Assembly (NCBI RefSeq): GCF_000160035.2
Contig: NZ_KI535370.1
Coordinates: 347,697-411,696 of the forward strand
Reading direction: 5' to 3'
DNA length: 64,000 bases
DNA from: Catonella morbi ATCC 51271
GTDB taxonomy: Bacteria > Bacillota > Clostridia > Lachnospirales > Lachnospiraceae
The notes under the pieces were generated by a model. It was given only the letters and a program-made list of their open reading frames with translations, was not told the origin of the DNA and did not search any database. The position numbers and the translations under genes were made by a program. The number at the start of each line of letters is the position of its first letter. Position 1 is the stretch's first letter. Of this stretch, positions 26,437 to 35,658 are shown piece after piece.

Positions 26437-27549
26437 TTAAGTCTGCTGATGTAGCATAACTATAGTTTTGCAGTCCTTACATATTTCTATATAAGCATTC
26501 CCTTCCATACCGTCAAGCACTGTATCCCATTGTATCTGGGCAAGATATTTCATAGGCTTTCCACAATCAGGGCACATTTTTATTTCACAGTCCTGAATCC
26601 AGAAGGCAAAACCACCAACAGATGAACCACCGTCCCAGTCAGCCGCAAATCTGAGCGGAACAGGTTTATCACCCAAAACAAAGGTATTCGAAGCTAATTC
26701 CTCTACTCCGATATCTCCTAAATAATCTTCTCCTCTGAAACTATCTTCCCCGAAAATAGCTTCACTTTCTCCATCTACAGTATATCTGCAAAAATCCCCA
26801 TCAGAAAACTGGAAGCAGTTTGGACAGCATTTCGCTTTAATAACACCATCTATCCCAATAAAATCAAGTCTTTTATCCCTGCCGTCAATCTCCATAAGAT
26901 TTACGACAGTACAGCCACATTTAGGGCAATTCTCATCAGTCCTTATACCGATTTTTACAGGACTTTTTTTCTTCTCTTCCGATGTTCCTTTAATCAGAGG
27001 ATAGCATTGGTCAAAATTGGTTTTAATAAAATTTCCTTCCTTATCATAAGACCAGCCGCCATAGGTCGCATAAAATGAAGGATTGACATATAGCTTTTTC
27101 CTCCACTCTTTTGGATGTTTTTCAAGCTCTAAAAAGGTCTGATACACCTCATCTCCACCGGCTGCAGCAAGACATAACAATAAATGTCCCGCAAGTCCAT
27201 CCTTGATATCATCCTGCTTTATCATTTCAGTCATTGATTTTACTATATCTTCAGAAGCATCTTTATATAGCTCACAAGGATAGAAAACCTTATGCTTAAA
27301 AGCAGTTTCGGCTATTTTGGAAGTATTTATATCTCTGTAATCCAACAGTTTTATAAAGATTCCATGGTTTTTATCCAAATCACCTGTTGCTTCAATTTCT
27401 TCACAAATTTCTTTTATTCTGATGTCTATTTCTTCTTCTTTAAGTGCCAATATCTCCTTTTTCTGATTTTCTGCTCTGCAATCAGCACAAATCCCATCAA
27501 AATATATTTCTCTGCCACATTGTTTACATTTTTGCGGTTCTCTTTCCAT
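26437..27549 (-). CDS. Multi-zinc-ribbon protein of unknown function
   Basis: 370 aa from the ATG at 27549 (AAAGGAG 7 nt upstream; GTG at 27573 rejected). An N-terminal ribbon CKQC/CADC (Cys 8, 11, 21, 24), a helical middle (about 30-150), a second knuckle CPKC/CPNC (208, 211, 242, 245) and a third CPDC/CKDC (326, 329, 357, 360). The last 70 residues (GGFAFWIQDCEIKMCPDCGK, YLAQIQWD) resemble the YwqG/DUF1963-type ending. Likely cytoplasmic. It overlaps no neighbour, sits just after the methyltransferase, and a shrunken relic lies at 18.3 kb, so the gene has been duplicated. Confidence 0.75.
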   Translation of the reverse strand: MEREPQKCKQCGREIYFDGICADCRAENQKKEILALKEEEIDIRIKEICEEIEATGDLDKNHGIFIKLLDYRDINTSKIAETAFKHKVFYPCELYKDASEDIVKSMTEMIKQDDIKDGLAGHLLLCLAAAGGDEVYQTFLELEKHPKEWRKKLYVNPSFYATYGGWSYDKEGNFIKTNFDQCYPLIKGTSEEKKKSPVKIGIRTDENCPKCGCTVVNLMEIDGRDKRLDFIGIDGVIKAKCCPNCFQFSDGDFCRYTVDGESEAIFGEDSFRGEDYLGDIGVEELASNTFVLGDKPVPLRFAADWDGGSSVGGFAFWIQDCEIKMCPDCGKPMKYLAQIQWDTVLDGMEGNAYIEICKDCKTIVMLHQQT

Positions 27550-27569
27550 AACCAATCTCCTTTGCTTTC

Positions 27570-28409
27570 TCACATTTCATTAAAATCCATTCTGTTTACC
27601 GACATTCTCATCATTTTATCTGCCATTTTAGCAAGTAAGCGATGAGCAAAAGTAATTCCCGGACTTTTCATGTCATAATATCCTAACATATAACCTTTTG
27701 AACTGACTTTTATTTTATCTGACCAGTTAAGTTCCTTATTAGGATTATCGAGGTAAAAAAGTCCCTCTACATCATCAATACCCATATTTTTTAAAATCTT
27801 TTTCATCATTAATTTTATTCCAAATTTTCCTACACTGTCAAATACCAGACAGCCTTTAGGATATCTTTGGGAAAGCTCTAATACCATTTTCTTTACTTCA
27901 TCTCTTTTAAAATAATGAAATACTCCGGCAGCAAACAAAATAACTCCGTTTGAACCGTCTACCTCATCCATCCACGAATAATCTTTTAAATCGCAGGCAA
28001 TATTTTTTTCTCTTTCCTGTGTAGCTGTCAGCTTATTACGAACCTCTATAACATCTGGAAAATCCACATTTACAATATGGCAAAGCCCATTATCGCAAGA
28101 CTTGCCGGTTTCATCCAGACCACAGCCAAGGTTTACAATAGTAGCTTTAGGATATTTTTTGAGATATTCTTTAATCTCCCATATTATGTCAAGCTGTCTC
28201 ATTGCAGCCTCAAGAGAGCCGAATTCATATAAAAACGAATTGTTCTTTCTCTCCAGTTCCGAAAAATCATAATCAAGCCTTTCACATAGTTTCTTTGCAA
28301 AAGTGTCTGAGTAAAGTTCAGGAAATTTATCATAGCACATTTTTCTGCCATATAGAGGAATAATAAGTGTTTCTTGGACGGTATTTTTTTCTATTTTGAC
28401 TTTTTCCAT
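27570..28409 (-). CDS. LCMT/PPM1-like SAM-dependent methyltransferase
   Basis: 279 aa. VQETLIIPLYGRK (about 10-22) is the usual start of this family; ATIVNLGCGLDETG (about 93-106) is motif I, binding SAM; VNVDFPDVIEVR is motif II and GVILFAAGVFHYF motif IV. Relatives methylate carboxyls or hydroxyls of small molecules (TcmP type). The ATG follows directly on the T-tract of a terminator-like hairpin and has no ribosome site, so initiation is odd. The substrate is unknown. Confidence 0.87.
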   Translation of the reverse strand: MEKVKIEKNTVQETLIIPLYGRKMCYDKFPELYSDTFAKKLCERLDYDFSELERKNNSFLYEFGSLEAAMRQLDIIWEIKEYLKKYPKATIVNLGCGLDETGKSCDNGLCHIVNVDFPDVIEVRNKLTATQEREKNIACDLKDYSWMDEVDGSNGVILFAAGVFHYFKRDEVKKMVLELSQRYPKGCLVFDSVGKFGIKLMMKKILKNMGIDDVEGLFYLDNPNKELNWSDKIKVSSKGYMLGYYDMKSPGITFAHRLLAKMADKMMRMSVNRMDFNEM

Positions 28410-28442
28410 AAAAGCGACTAAGATTTTCTATTTCTTAATCGC
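28410..28442 (-). terminator. Terminator-like hairpin touching the methyltransferase start codon
   Basis: 9-bp stem GCGATTAAG/CTTAGTCGC (28434-28442/28414-28422, one G-U pair) then TTTT directly followed by the ATG at 28409. A second hairpin, CTCGATAAA/TTTGTCGAG, lies at about 28473-28496 at the end of the hydrolase gene. Confidence 0.55.
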
Positions 28443-28488
28443 CTTGTATCTTCAATATTCAGTTTTATTTAGCTCGACAAACTGGGAT

Positions 28489-29424
28489 TTATCGAGTCGA
28501 ATTTATCCACTGCTTTAGTTCCTCCGATAAGCGCTCATCAACATCAATCCTCGTCTGCTTACACTCTTTCGGATACTGCTTTGCCTCCTTAAAAGCCATG
28601 CTGATAAACAGCCCGGAACCCACAGGAAGAATGCCTGTTAACATGGTCTGCGGAAAAATAAAATGCGTTCCATGTTCATAGGTCATGAGAACTACACTGT
28701 TATCCGCGTCCCTTTCTTTCAGCCTGTTTTCCATTCTACGAATGTATTTACAGGTATCCCAAAGTACATCATCCTCCGCACCAATCAGCAGAATGCGACC
28801 CTTTATATTCTCCACCTTTATTTTCTCGGCTTCCTGCACGGGATGCCTTTTCTCCGATTCATCGAACAAATCGCGACTGGCAACCATCGCGCCACGCCGT
28901 TTGGTTTCCTCAGATATTTTCTGCCAGTATTCCGGATGGCGATACGCATAGGGCAGATAAGGAAGCGGCTTACCGTGATATGAAACAGATGACTCTCCGT
29001 CTCCCGGACGTTCGTGAGCCCCGTCTTTCCCATCCTGATAAAAACCTTCCATCACAAAATCAGAAGGAGAAATGGCTATCGTAAGCGTTATTTCCGAAAA
29101 GCATGACGCTGCGACAAGCGCAAGCATACCAGTTGTCGAGGCACCCATAATACCGATTTCTTCATTGCCCATCGTCTTCAGAAATGCAAGTGCCTTCTCA
29201 AAACGTTCGAGTGGATAGTTATGGTGACCGTAATCTTTTGGGGCCGGTGACATTGTGAGGACGTTCAGACCTTTCTTTTGAAGCCATTTGACGCCACCCT
29301 TTGCCATCATGTCTTTTGTATCATCACCAAGCATGGCAATCATGCAATATTTACTGCCGTTCGGATTCGGCCAGTATACGCCGTTATATCCATCTTTCTC
29401 TATTGTTTTGATTTCTTTCTTCAT
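28489..29424 (-). CDS. Alpha/beta hydrolase of the acyl-CoA thioesterase/BAAT C-terminal type
   Basis: 311 aa from the ATG at 29424, with GAGGAG upstream; an in-frame TTG at 29445 is less likely. The nucleophile elbow is GIMGASTTG (about residues 92-100), the acid in GAEDDVLWDT and the His in YEHGTHF. The pattern matches BAAT_C hydrolases, which act on thioesters or amides of fatty or bile acids in other hosts. The coding region is visibly richer in G+C than its neighbours, which suggests later acquisition. Confidence 0.82.
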   Translation of the reverse strand: MKKEIKTIEKDGYNGVYWPNPNGSKYCMIAMLGDDTKDMMAKGGVKWLQKKGLNVLTMSPAPKDYGHHNYPLERFEKALAFLKTMGNEEIGIMGASTTGMLALVAASCFSEITLTIAISPSDFVMEGFYQDGKDGAHERPGDGESSVSYHGKPLPYLPYAYRHPEYWQKISEETKRRGAMVASRDLFDESEKRHPVQEAEKIKVENIKGRILLIGAEDDVLWDTCKYIRRMENRLKERDADNSVVLMTYEHGTHFIFPQTMLTGILPVGSGLFISMAFKEAKQYPKECKQTRIDVDERLSEELKQWINSTR

Positions 29425-29457
29425 GGGAAAGTTTCTCCTCTTCAACTTCTAATTTGT

Positions 29458-29739
29458 CTACACCGCTTTAATCTTCTCATTTATCAATTCAATAAATGCT
29501 ATCACAGTTGCTCCTATCATTGGAAGTCCATAAGGACTAAATAGAAAACCGATGACCAAGCCCGATATACCTATTCCGACTTCTCCTTGAATGAAAGATG
29601 CTAACGCCCCAAATATGCAGAACACCATAACGATATACAGTAATGCTGTTCCTATACCAAGTAAGAATGTTAGAAAAGCAGTCAGAATTGATAAAACAAG
29701 ACTAATCGGAAATAAGATAATTTTTAATATCCATCGCAT
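29458..29739 (-). CDS. Small membrane protein, CD1845-like (ICE-associated)
   Basis: 93 aa with about three hydrophobic helices (ILKIILFPISLVLSILTAFL at 4-23). It resembles the CD1845 family carried by Tn916-like and other integrative conjugative elements of Firmicutes. Function unknown. No other conjugation gene is near, so it would be a leftover of a former element. Spacing of 33 bp to the hydrolase gene, same strand. Confidence 0.6.
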   Translation of the reverse strand: MRWILKIILFPISLVLSILTAFLTFLLGIGTALLYIVMVFCIFGALASFIQGEVGIGISGLVIGFLFSPYGLPMIGATVIAFIELINEKIKAV

Positions 29740-29761
29740 ACACTACCTCTTTTTCTCTTTA

Positions 29762-29821
29762 GTTTATGTGCTGCTTACAACTATTATTTTAGTCGATAGT
29801 GGCTCTAAGCAACACATAAAC
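29762..29821. repeat. Inverted repeat at the end of the truncated hsdM
   Basis: Arms GTTTATGTGCTGCTTA (29762-29777) and its 15/16 complement (29806-29821), with an inner ACTAT/ATAGT pair (29780-29784/29796-29800). The hsdM stop codon lies in one arm. Could be an intrinsic terminator without T-tract or the border of a lost element. Confidence 0.55.
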
Positions 29822-30518
29822 CATCAGTTTCTTCAGTTTTTAACTTTGGTAGAAGCTTCAAAACCTTTGATTTTACTGAACTATTTGCCTCTGTCATTAT
29901 TATGACACGAAACCCACAGCAAGGATCATATACACGGCCTTTAAACGGTTTCAAAATCTCTACTAAAGTACGCACAACACAGGATGGAGTAAAGAATTCA
30001 CCACCACGCTTTCCTTCCTGCTCAGCAAACATTGATAAACAATATTCATAAGTCCGCCCAAGAATATCTTTTTCGCTTCCATGTTTGGTCATCCTAATAT
30101 TAGTAAACAGGTCAACAACATCCCCAAGTCTTCTTTTATCAAGTTCAGGGCGGGCAAAATTCTTAGGTAAGATATCTTTTAATCTTTTATTTTCTTTTTC
30201 AATAGCACGCATGGCATCATCTATAACTTTTCCAATTTCAGGAGTGTGAGCTTTTGCGGCAATCTCACTCCAATGTGCTCCTGCAGGCACAAAAAATATT
30301 CCTTCTGAAGTGTATTCGTCAATATCTTCTTCAAATCCATCGCCCTCCTCGACAAGTGCATTGTATTTATCTTTAAATCTATCAGAAATGTATTTTAAGA
30401 AAATTAATCCCAACACCACACTTTTATATTCTGACGCATCCATGTTTCCTCTAAGTACACAGGCAGCATCCCATATTTGTTTTTCAAAGCCAATAACAGC
30501 AGTATTTTTGTTTGCCAT
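29805..30518 (-). pseudogene. hsdM: Truncated type I restriction methyltransferase hsdM
   Basis: 237 codons of what is normally about 480-520. The N-terminal HsdM domain is intact (FEKQIWDAACVLRGNMDASEYK, then LGLIFLKYISDRF) and the methylase domain starts normally (GGEFFTPSCVVRTLVEILKP, YDPCCG). Directly after DPCCG the expected SGGMF motif and the NPPY catalytic motif are missing; an unrelated tail (VIIMTEANSSVKSKV) runs to a stop inside an inverted repeat. No hsdS or hsdR is near. It cannot methylate DNA; a 5' deletion joint is the simple explanation. Confidence 0.88.
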
Positions 30519-30600
30519 TTTTTAGATTTCCTCTCTTTTATACTTTTAATTATGTATATCTAGCTATGAATAGTATTATCAAACATTATAACTGATGATT

Positions 30601-31902
30601 TCACATCTCTATCACTTTTTCATCAAGTAAAAACTGTTCAATTCCTATGTATAAAATTCCTTCTTCATCATGCTTTGGAATAATGTTATCCTTTACTATT
30701 ACAATTTTTTTAAATGAATCCCCTGTTCTCTTAAGCGAAGCAGTTTCTTGCTCTCTTTTTTCCACGCTGTCCACATTTAATGCCGACTGAATATAATATC
30801 TGTTACTGCCAAGATTTATTATAAAATCAATTTCTAAATTTTTTCTGGCATTTTTACCATTTTCTTTCTTATAATTATATCCAACCATTCCAACATCAAC
30901 GTTTAGTCCTCTTATTCGCAATTCATTATATATCACATTTTCCATAATATGCGACATTTCATTTTGTCTGAAATTCAATCTTGCATTTCTAAGTCCTATA
31001 TCATTGAAATAATATTTATATGGTGATGAAATATACTTTCTTCCCTTAACATCAAATCTTCTGGCTTTTTCAATCAAAAATGCATCTATAAAATATTCCA
31101 AATAGCTGTTTACTGTATATTGTGATATTTTTATACCTCTTTCTGATAAAAATGTATTTGCTAATTTTGTCGGGTTTGAAAGAGAACCTATTGATGAAGA
31201 GATAATATCCAATAAATCATCCAAAATAGCGCTCTCTTTTACTATGCTATTTCTCTCTATTACATCTCTTATATAGGTATTTGTAAATACATTTTTCAAG
31301 TATTCACTTTTTTCTTTATGACCTTTGAGTTTTACCGCCATTGGCATCCCACCATATAAACAATACTCATCCAAAGCAAATCTTTTATCATTATCATAGC
31401 AAGAGTAAAATTCTGAAAAAGAAAAAGGATGAACTCTTATTTCATCTCCCCTGTCCCTAAACTGTGTTAATACATCACTGGACAGCATTTTTGAATTACT
31501 TCCTGTTATATAGATGTCAGCATTTGGAATCTTCATAAGTCCTAATACGACATCCACAAAAGTAATTTTATTTTCACTATTTTTTATATACGGATTTTCA
31601 ACTTCTTCAACAAATTGAATTTCATCTATAAAAATATAATATTTTATTGAGGCACTATCTATTTGTTGCCTTATGTATTCGTCTAAGATAAGTGGATCTC
31701 TATATTTCATATACCTAATTTCATCAAGAGCTAATTCAATAATCTGTTCTCTCTGTACCCCTGTACTAAGTAAGTATTTTTTAAATAATTCAAAGAGTAA
31801 ATATGATTTGCCACATCTTCTAATACCTGTAATAATTTTTACCCTTCCATTATCTATTTTATCTATCAATTGGTTCATATATCTTGGTCTTTGAATTTCC
31901 AT
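30601..31902 (-). CDS. AAA ATPase with DUF4143 domain
   Basis: 433 aa from the ATG at 31902 (GGAGAG 7 nt upstream; ATG at 31917 has no site). Walker A IITGIRRCGKSYLL (about 25-38), Walker B YYIFIDEIQFVEE, sensor YITGSNSKMLSS. The C-terminal DUF4143 region resembles a nuclease-like fold (LEIDFIINLGSNRYYIQ). Such proteins are widespread in accessory regions and have no settled role. It has its own consensus promoter, so it is separate from the hsdM remnant. Confidence 0.88.
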   Translation of the reverse strand: MEIQRPRYMNQLIDKIDNGRVKIITGIRRCGKSYLLFELFKKYLLSTGVQREQIIELALDEIRYMKYRDPLILDEYIRQQIDSASIKYYIFIDEIQFVEEVENPYIKNSENKITFVDVVLGLMKIPNADIYITGSNSKMLSSDVLTQFRDRGDEIRVHPFSFSEFYSCYDNDKRFALDEYCLYGGMPMAVKLKGHKEKSEYLKNVFTNTYIRDVIERNSIVKESAILDDLLDIISSSIGSLSNPTKLANTFLSERGIKISQYTVNSYLEYFIDAFLIEKARRFDVKGRKYISSPYKYYFNDIGLRNARLNFRQNEMSHIMENVIYNELRIRGLNVDVGMVGYNYKKENGKNARKNLEIDFIINLGSNRYYIQSALNVDSVEKREQETASLKRTGDSFKKIVIVKDNIIPKHDEEGILYIGIEQFLLDEKVIEM

Positions 31903-31964
31903 TACCGTACTCTCCATTTAATATTTTTATACAAATACGCATTTAAATTAAATACCATATCAAA

Positions 31965-31993
31965 ATTATACTGCAAATATCTTACTAATTCAA
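31965..31993 (-). promoter_or_regulatory. Promoter of the AAA/DUF4143 gene
   Basis: Minus strand TTGAAT (31993-31988), 17-bp spacer, TATAAT (31970-31965), about 60 bp before the start codon. Confidence 0.75.
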
Positions 31994-32058
31994 GGGTGCT
32001 ATTTAATATTAAGTCACAAATCCGCATTTTTATTAAATGGTAGTTTCTCTCCACTGCT

Positions 32059-32853
32059 CTAAAACTTTTTATAAACTCCATACCCAATTCCCGGATCTCC
32101 GTTTTCTTTAACATATTCCTTTAATTTCTGATAAAGACTACTTTTTTGTCCTCTTGAATATGCCTCATTCAGGACACGTTCACTTGCCTGCTCAAAGTCA
32201 TACTTTATATGTTGTACATCAAATAATGCCTGAAATTTTCTTATATTGCTTTCTTTCGGAAGGAGTGAAAGGATATTAGGACTTAAGATCCAGGATTCAC
32301 AGTCAAATCCCGAATACCTATCAAAAAATTCATTTGCCAGATTTATGTTATTTATACACTCATTCACATCAAGGCTTTTGTCCTCAGGAATGTGTATATG
32401 CACTATATCTGTACTTTTATCAGGTTCAAACTGTAACCTTCCAAACCTATATAAGTCTCCTTTCACACAGTTTGCTACCCAATAAAGCTCTGAAAGACCT
32501 ATTTCCCCTGTTTTCCTTTTGTGAACTTCCTGCCAAATACATATATCTGATATTGTGTCAAAGTAAACTGTTTCGGGATTTAAGCCGTTATCATCCAAAA
32601 TACTTTCTTTTTCATAAAGTCTTTTAGTAATCAAATCATAGTTTTCTGCTGCCAGACAAATATATAGTTTTAATGAAAATAAATACCTATCCTCTTTAGA
32701 CTTTATACTCTTAAGGAAAAGCATAAAATCCTCATAAAACAGTTTTTTGTACTTTTTATACTCTGTTTCATCCATAGTAATAGTATTTATAAATTCTGAG
32801 ACATCATCGGCAAAATCCAGTTTTTCAATAAGTCTGTTTATATCTAACATCAT
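32059..32853 (-). CDS. DUF5596/GNAT_C-type acyltransferase-like protein
   Basis: 264 aa. The C-terminal half carries VHIHIPEDKSLDVNECINN, FDRYSGFDCESWILSP and LLPKESNIRKFQALF, the pattern of the GNAT_C domain; the N-terminal half fits the DUF5596 acyltransferase-like fold. Reaction unknown. Ends ~150 bp before the AAA gene start. The second Met (32850) could also be the start. Confidence 0.7.
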   Translation of the reverse strand: MMLDINRLIEKLDFADDVSEFINTITMDETEYKKYKKLFYEDFMLFLKSIKSKEDRYLFSLKLYICLAAENYDLITKRLYEKESILDDNGLNPETVYFDTISDICIWQEVHKRKTGEIGLSELYWVANCVKGDLYRFGRLQFEPDKSTDIVHIHIPEDKSLDVNECINNINLANEFFDRYSGFDCESWILSPNILSLLPKESNIRKFQALFDVQHIKYDFEQASERVLNEAYSRGQKSSLYQKLKEYVKENGDPGIGYGVYKKF

Positions 32854-33034
32854 CTTTTATATCATTCCCCATATTATAAGTAAAAAAGCTAAGAGAGCAC
32901 ATAATTATTTGTTTAACAGCTTTATCCTGTGGATGATGTACCACAAATTACTATTTCCCCAAAACCACCAGTGAATGTTAAGTCTTAAAAGCTCTTACCT
33001 TACCAATATGTCTGTCTGGGACGGAGATTTTAAC

Positions 33035-33072
33035 TCCCCTATAAATAACAATTACAAGCTACTTATAGGGGA
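33035..33072. repeat. Hairpin after the mgtC-like gene
   Basis: Perfect 10-bp arms TCCCCTATAA (33035-33044) and TTATAGGGGA (33063-33072), 6 bp beyond the mgtC stop. It has no T-tract, so it is terminator-like only. The rest of 32854-33034 holds nothing recognisable. Confidence 0.5.
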
Positions 33073-33077
33073 AAACT

Positions 33078-33773
33078 CTATCCTCTTACAGAAACTATGT
33101 TTTCTTTCTCTGCCAGCTTATTGATTAAAGCTGTTTTATCATAGCCAGCAGGAAATAACAGTTCAAAATCCACTTTTAAGTTATCACTGTCTCTTTTCGT
33201 TATCTTGATTGATTTTATTTCTATTTTTTCCGCGGTCATATAGTCTTCAAGCTCTTTCACAGCATTGTCAGACTTTTTTAGTACAATTATAAAGTATTCC
33301 TGAAATGCTTCATTTGCCAGAAATCTCACTCTATGAAATACAACCTGCATTATAAGTATCGTTACCGTACTTAGGGTTGATATGAAATATTGCCCGGCAC
33401 CCATACTCATGCCGACTCCGGCTGTTGCCCATATGCCTGCGGCAGTTGTCAAACCACTCACTGAAGTATTGTTTTTAACAAAAATAATTCCGGCTCCAAG
33501 AAAACCCACCCCGCTGACTATCTGCGATGCTACTCTCGAAGCATCAAACTTGTCCACATCCGGAAATCCGTATTTGGATACAACCATCATAAGTGCAGCC
33601 CCCAAAGCTACTATTGCATGTGTACGCACTCCTGCCAATTTATTTCTGTTCTTTCTTTCAAATCCTATGGCTGCTCCCAAAAGTCCTGCAAACAATATTC
33701 TTAAAGCAAGTTCTCCATGGTGCATACTCTGAATAATAAATTGCTCTTTTATAAAAGGAAGTATGGTTATCAC
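33078..33773 (-). CDS. MgtC/SapB family membrane protein
   Basis: About 231 aa. Four to five N-terminal helices with the family motif ALRILFAGLLGAAIGFERKNRNKLAGVRTH, then ISGVGFLGAGIIF-like segment (SGVGFLGAGIIFVKN) and a soluble C-terminal ACT-like domain. MgtC proteins help growth in low Mg2+ and pathogens use them inside hosts. Start uncertain: GTG at 33773 is chosen because the TTG further out (33815) lies inside the tsf terminator; neither has a strong ribosome site. Confidence 0.88.
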   Translation of the reverse strand: MITILPFIKEQFIIQSMHHGELALRILFAGLLGAAIGFERKNRNKLAGVRTHAIVALGAALMMVVSKYGFPDVDKFDASRVASQIVSGVGFLGAGIIFVKNNTSVSGLTTAAGIWATAGVGMSMGAGQYFISTLSTVTILIMQVVFHRVRFLANEAFQEYFIIVLKKSDNAVKELEDYMTAEKIEIKSIKITKRDSDNLKVDFELLFPAGYDKTALINKLAEKENIVSVRG

Positions 33774-33798
33774 CTCGTCTTTCTTTAATATAGATTGC

Positions 33799-33836
33799 AA
33801 AAAATCCCTCTGCAAACCATCTAATTTGCAGAGAGA
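33799..33836 (-). terminator. rpsB-tsf operon terminator
   Basis: 12-bp stem with one G-U pair (33805-33816/33825-33836, core CTCTGCAAA/TTTGCAGAG) followed by T6 on the minus strand, 32 bp after the tsf stop. Confidence 0.9.
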
Positions 33837-33867
33837 TCCATAATTATTAATATTCTAAACTCTAAAA

Positions 33868-34794
33868 TTAGTTGCCCATCTGAGCTGCAACTTCATCTGC
33901 GAAATTCTCGCTTCTCTTCTCAAGACCTTCACCGGTTTCGAAACGAACGAAACCTGTAAGAGCAATATCCGCTCCTTCAGCCTTAGCTACACTGTCAATA
34001 TAAGCCTGAACAGTCATGCTGCTATCCTTTACATAAACCTGATCTACAAGGCAGATTTCCTTAAGTTCCTTGTTAAGCTGTCCCTTAAGAATATTCTCAA
34101 GAACATTTGCAGGCTTACCCGATAACTTAGGATCATTTGCAGCCTGAGCCTTAAGAATTTCCATCTCATGATCAAGGTATTCTTTAGAAACTTCGTCTCT
34201 GTTAAGGTATGTAGGGCGCATAGCTGCTATCTGCATAGCTACGTTTCTTGCTGCTTCCTTAACGGCATCGTTAACTACGCTTGTCTTAAGAGCAACAAGA
34301 ACACCGATTCTGCTTCCGTGGATATAAGATTCAACTAAGCCTTCAGCCTCAGCAAGCTTTCCAAATCTTCTGATATTCATATTTTCGCCGATAACTGCGA
34401 TCTGTTCTGTAAGGGCTGCCTTTATAGACTTGCCTGCTTCAAACTCTTCCTCAAGGAAAGCATCTACATCAGCTGCATTTGTAGTAAGAGCCTTAGCAGC
34501 TACCTCATTTGCAAATGTTGTAAATTTCTCATTCTTAGCAACGAAGTCTGTCTCAGAGTTAACTTCAACAACTGCTGCACTTTTGCCGTCTGCTGCTACT
34601 GCTGCCACGCAAACACCTTCTGCTGCAATTCTCTCTGCCTTCTTAGCAGCCTTCATAAAACCGTTCTCTCTAAGCCATTCTATTGCCTTATCCATATCTC
34701 CGTCAGTTGCGCCAAGAGCCTTTTTGCAATCCATCATACCTGAGCCTGTTATCTCACGAAGCTCTTTAACCATAGCTGCTGTAATTGCTGCCAT
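33868..34794 (-). CDS. tsf: Translation elongation factor Ts
   Basis: 308 aa, nucleotide-exchange factor of EF-Tu. The N-terminal UBA-like part reads TAAMVKELREITGSGMMDCKKAL and the diagnostic SETDFVAKNEKF follows near residue 80. Length is normal. It is 110 bp downstream of rpsB in the usual order. The ATG has AGGAGG upstream. Confidence 0.98.
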   Translation of the reverse strand: MAAITAAMVKELREITGSGMMDCKKALGATDGDMDKAIEWLRENGFMKAAKKAERIAAEGVCVAAVAADGKSAAVVEVNSETDFVAKNEKFTTFANEVAAKALTTNAADVDAFLEEEFEAGKSIKAALTEQIAVIGENMNIRRFGKLAEAEGLVESYIHGSRIGVLVALKTSVVNDAVKEAARNVAMQIAAMRPTYLNRDEVSKEYLDHEMEILKAQAANDPKLSGKPANVLENILKGQLNKELKEICLVDQVYVKDSSMTVQAYIDSVAKAEGADIALTGFVRFETGEGLEKRSENFADEVAAQMGN

Positions 34795-34904
34795 TTTTTC
34801 GTCCTCCTATTAACTGTTTATATACAAAAATTTACGTCCCTGCCTGCAGATTCCACTCTGAATATAAAACCGGAATACTGCCTGCGGCTAAGGAATATCA
34901 TTAT

Positions 34905-35630
34905 TTATTCTTCTGTAGCTGCTTCTTCTACTGTCTCTACAAACTGCTCACCCTGATTAGCTTCGATAACAGCATCTGCCATCTTAGCAACGATAAGTCT
35001 TACTGCTCTGATAGCATCATCATTTCCGGGGATTACATATGTAAGTTCATCAGGATCACAGTTAGTATCTGCAATACCGATAATTGGAATATTCAGTGTG
35101 TGTGCCTCCTGAATACAGATTCTTTCCTTCTTAGGATCTACTACGAAGATAGCATCCGGAAGCTTCTTCATCTCCTTGATACCTCCAAGGTTCTTCTCAA
35201 GCTTCTCCCAAGCCTTCTTTATCTGGATAACTTCCTTCTTAGGAAGTACATCAAATGTTCCGTCTTCGCTCATTTTCTCGTACTCTTTAAGCTTTGCAAT
35301 ACGGCTCTTGATAGTCTTGAAGTTGGTAAGCATACCACCAAGCCATCTCTCATTTACATAGAACATACCTGAACGGATAGCTTCATCCTTAACAGCTTCC
35401 TGAGCCTGTTTCTTTGTTCCTACAAAAAGAATGGTTCCGCCGTTAGCTACGATATTCTTAATAGCTTCATAAGCTGAATCAACCATACCTACAGACTTCT
35501 GTAAGTCGATGATATGGATACCGTTTCTCTCGGTATAGATATAAGGAGCCATCTTAGGGTTCCATCTTCTGGTCTGGTGTCCGAAATGTACACCTGCTTC
35601 AAGTAACTGCTTCATTGAAATAACGCTCAT
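34905..35630 (-). CDS. rpsB: 30S ribosomal protein S2
   Basis: 241 aa. Starts [20 protein letters not shown] and contains [21 protein letters not shown] and the [20 protein letters not shown] segment. Length normal. A promoter and a 130-nt structured leader precede it; it is co-transcribed with tsf. Confidence 0.98.
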   Translation of the reverse strand: MSVISMKQLLEAGVHFGHQTRRWNPKMAPYIYTERNGIHIIDLQKSVGMVDSAYEAIKNIVANGGTILFVGTKKQAQEAVKDEAIRSGMFYVNERWLGGMLTNFKTIKSRIAKLKEYEKMSEDGTFDVLPKKEVIQIKKAWEKLEKNLGGIKEMKKLPDAIFVVDPKKERICIQEAHTLNIPIIGIADTNCDPDELTYVIPGNDDAIRAVRLIVAKMADAVIEANQGEQFVETVEEAATEE

Positions 35631-35658
35631 TTTTTTCTACCTCCATGGTTTTTCTTCT

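Noticed and set aside
31902..32114. 70-codon minus-strand frame MLKKTEIRELGMEF...
   Set aside because: It overlaps the end of the DUF5596-like gene in another frame, crosses the AAA-gene promoter and has no ribosome site or recognisable family.
33774..33815. TTG start for the mgtC-like gene at 33815
   Set aside because: Falls inside the stem of the tsf terminator, so transcripts from tsf would end and translation there is unlikely.
34430..34813. 127-codon plus-strand frame opposite tsf
   Set aside because: Antisense reading of a highly biased ribosomal-operon gene; the Ala/Ser-rich product is an artefact of tsf codon use.
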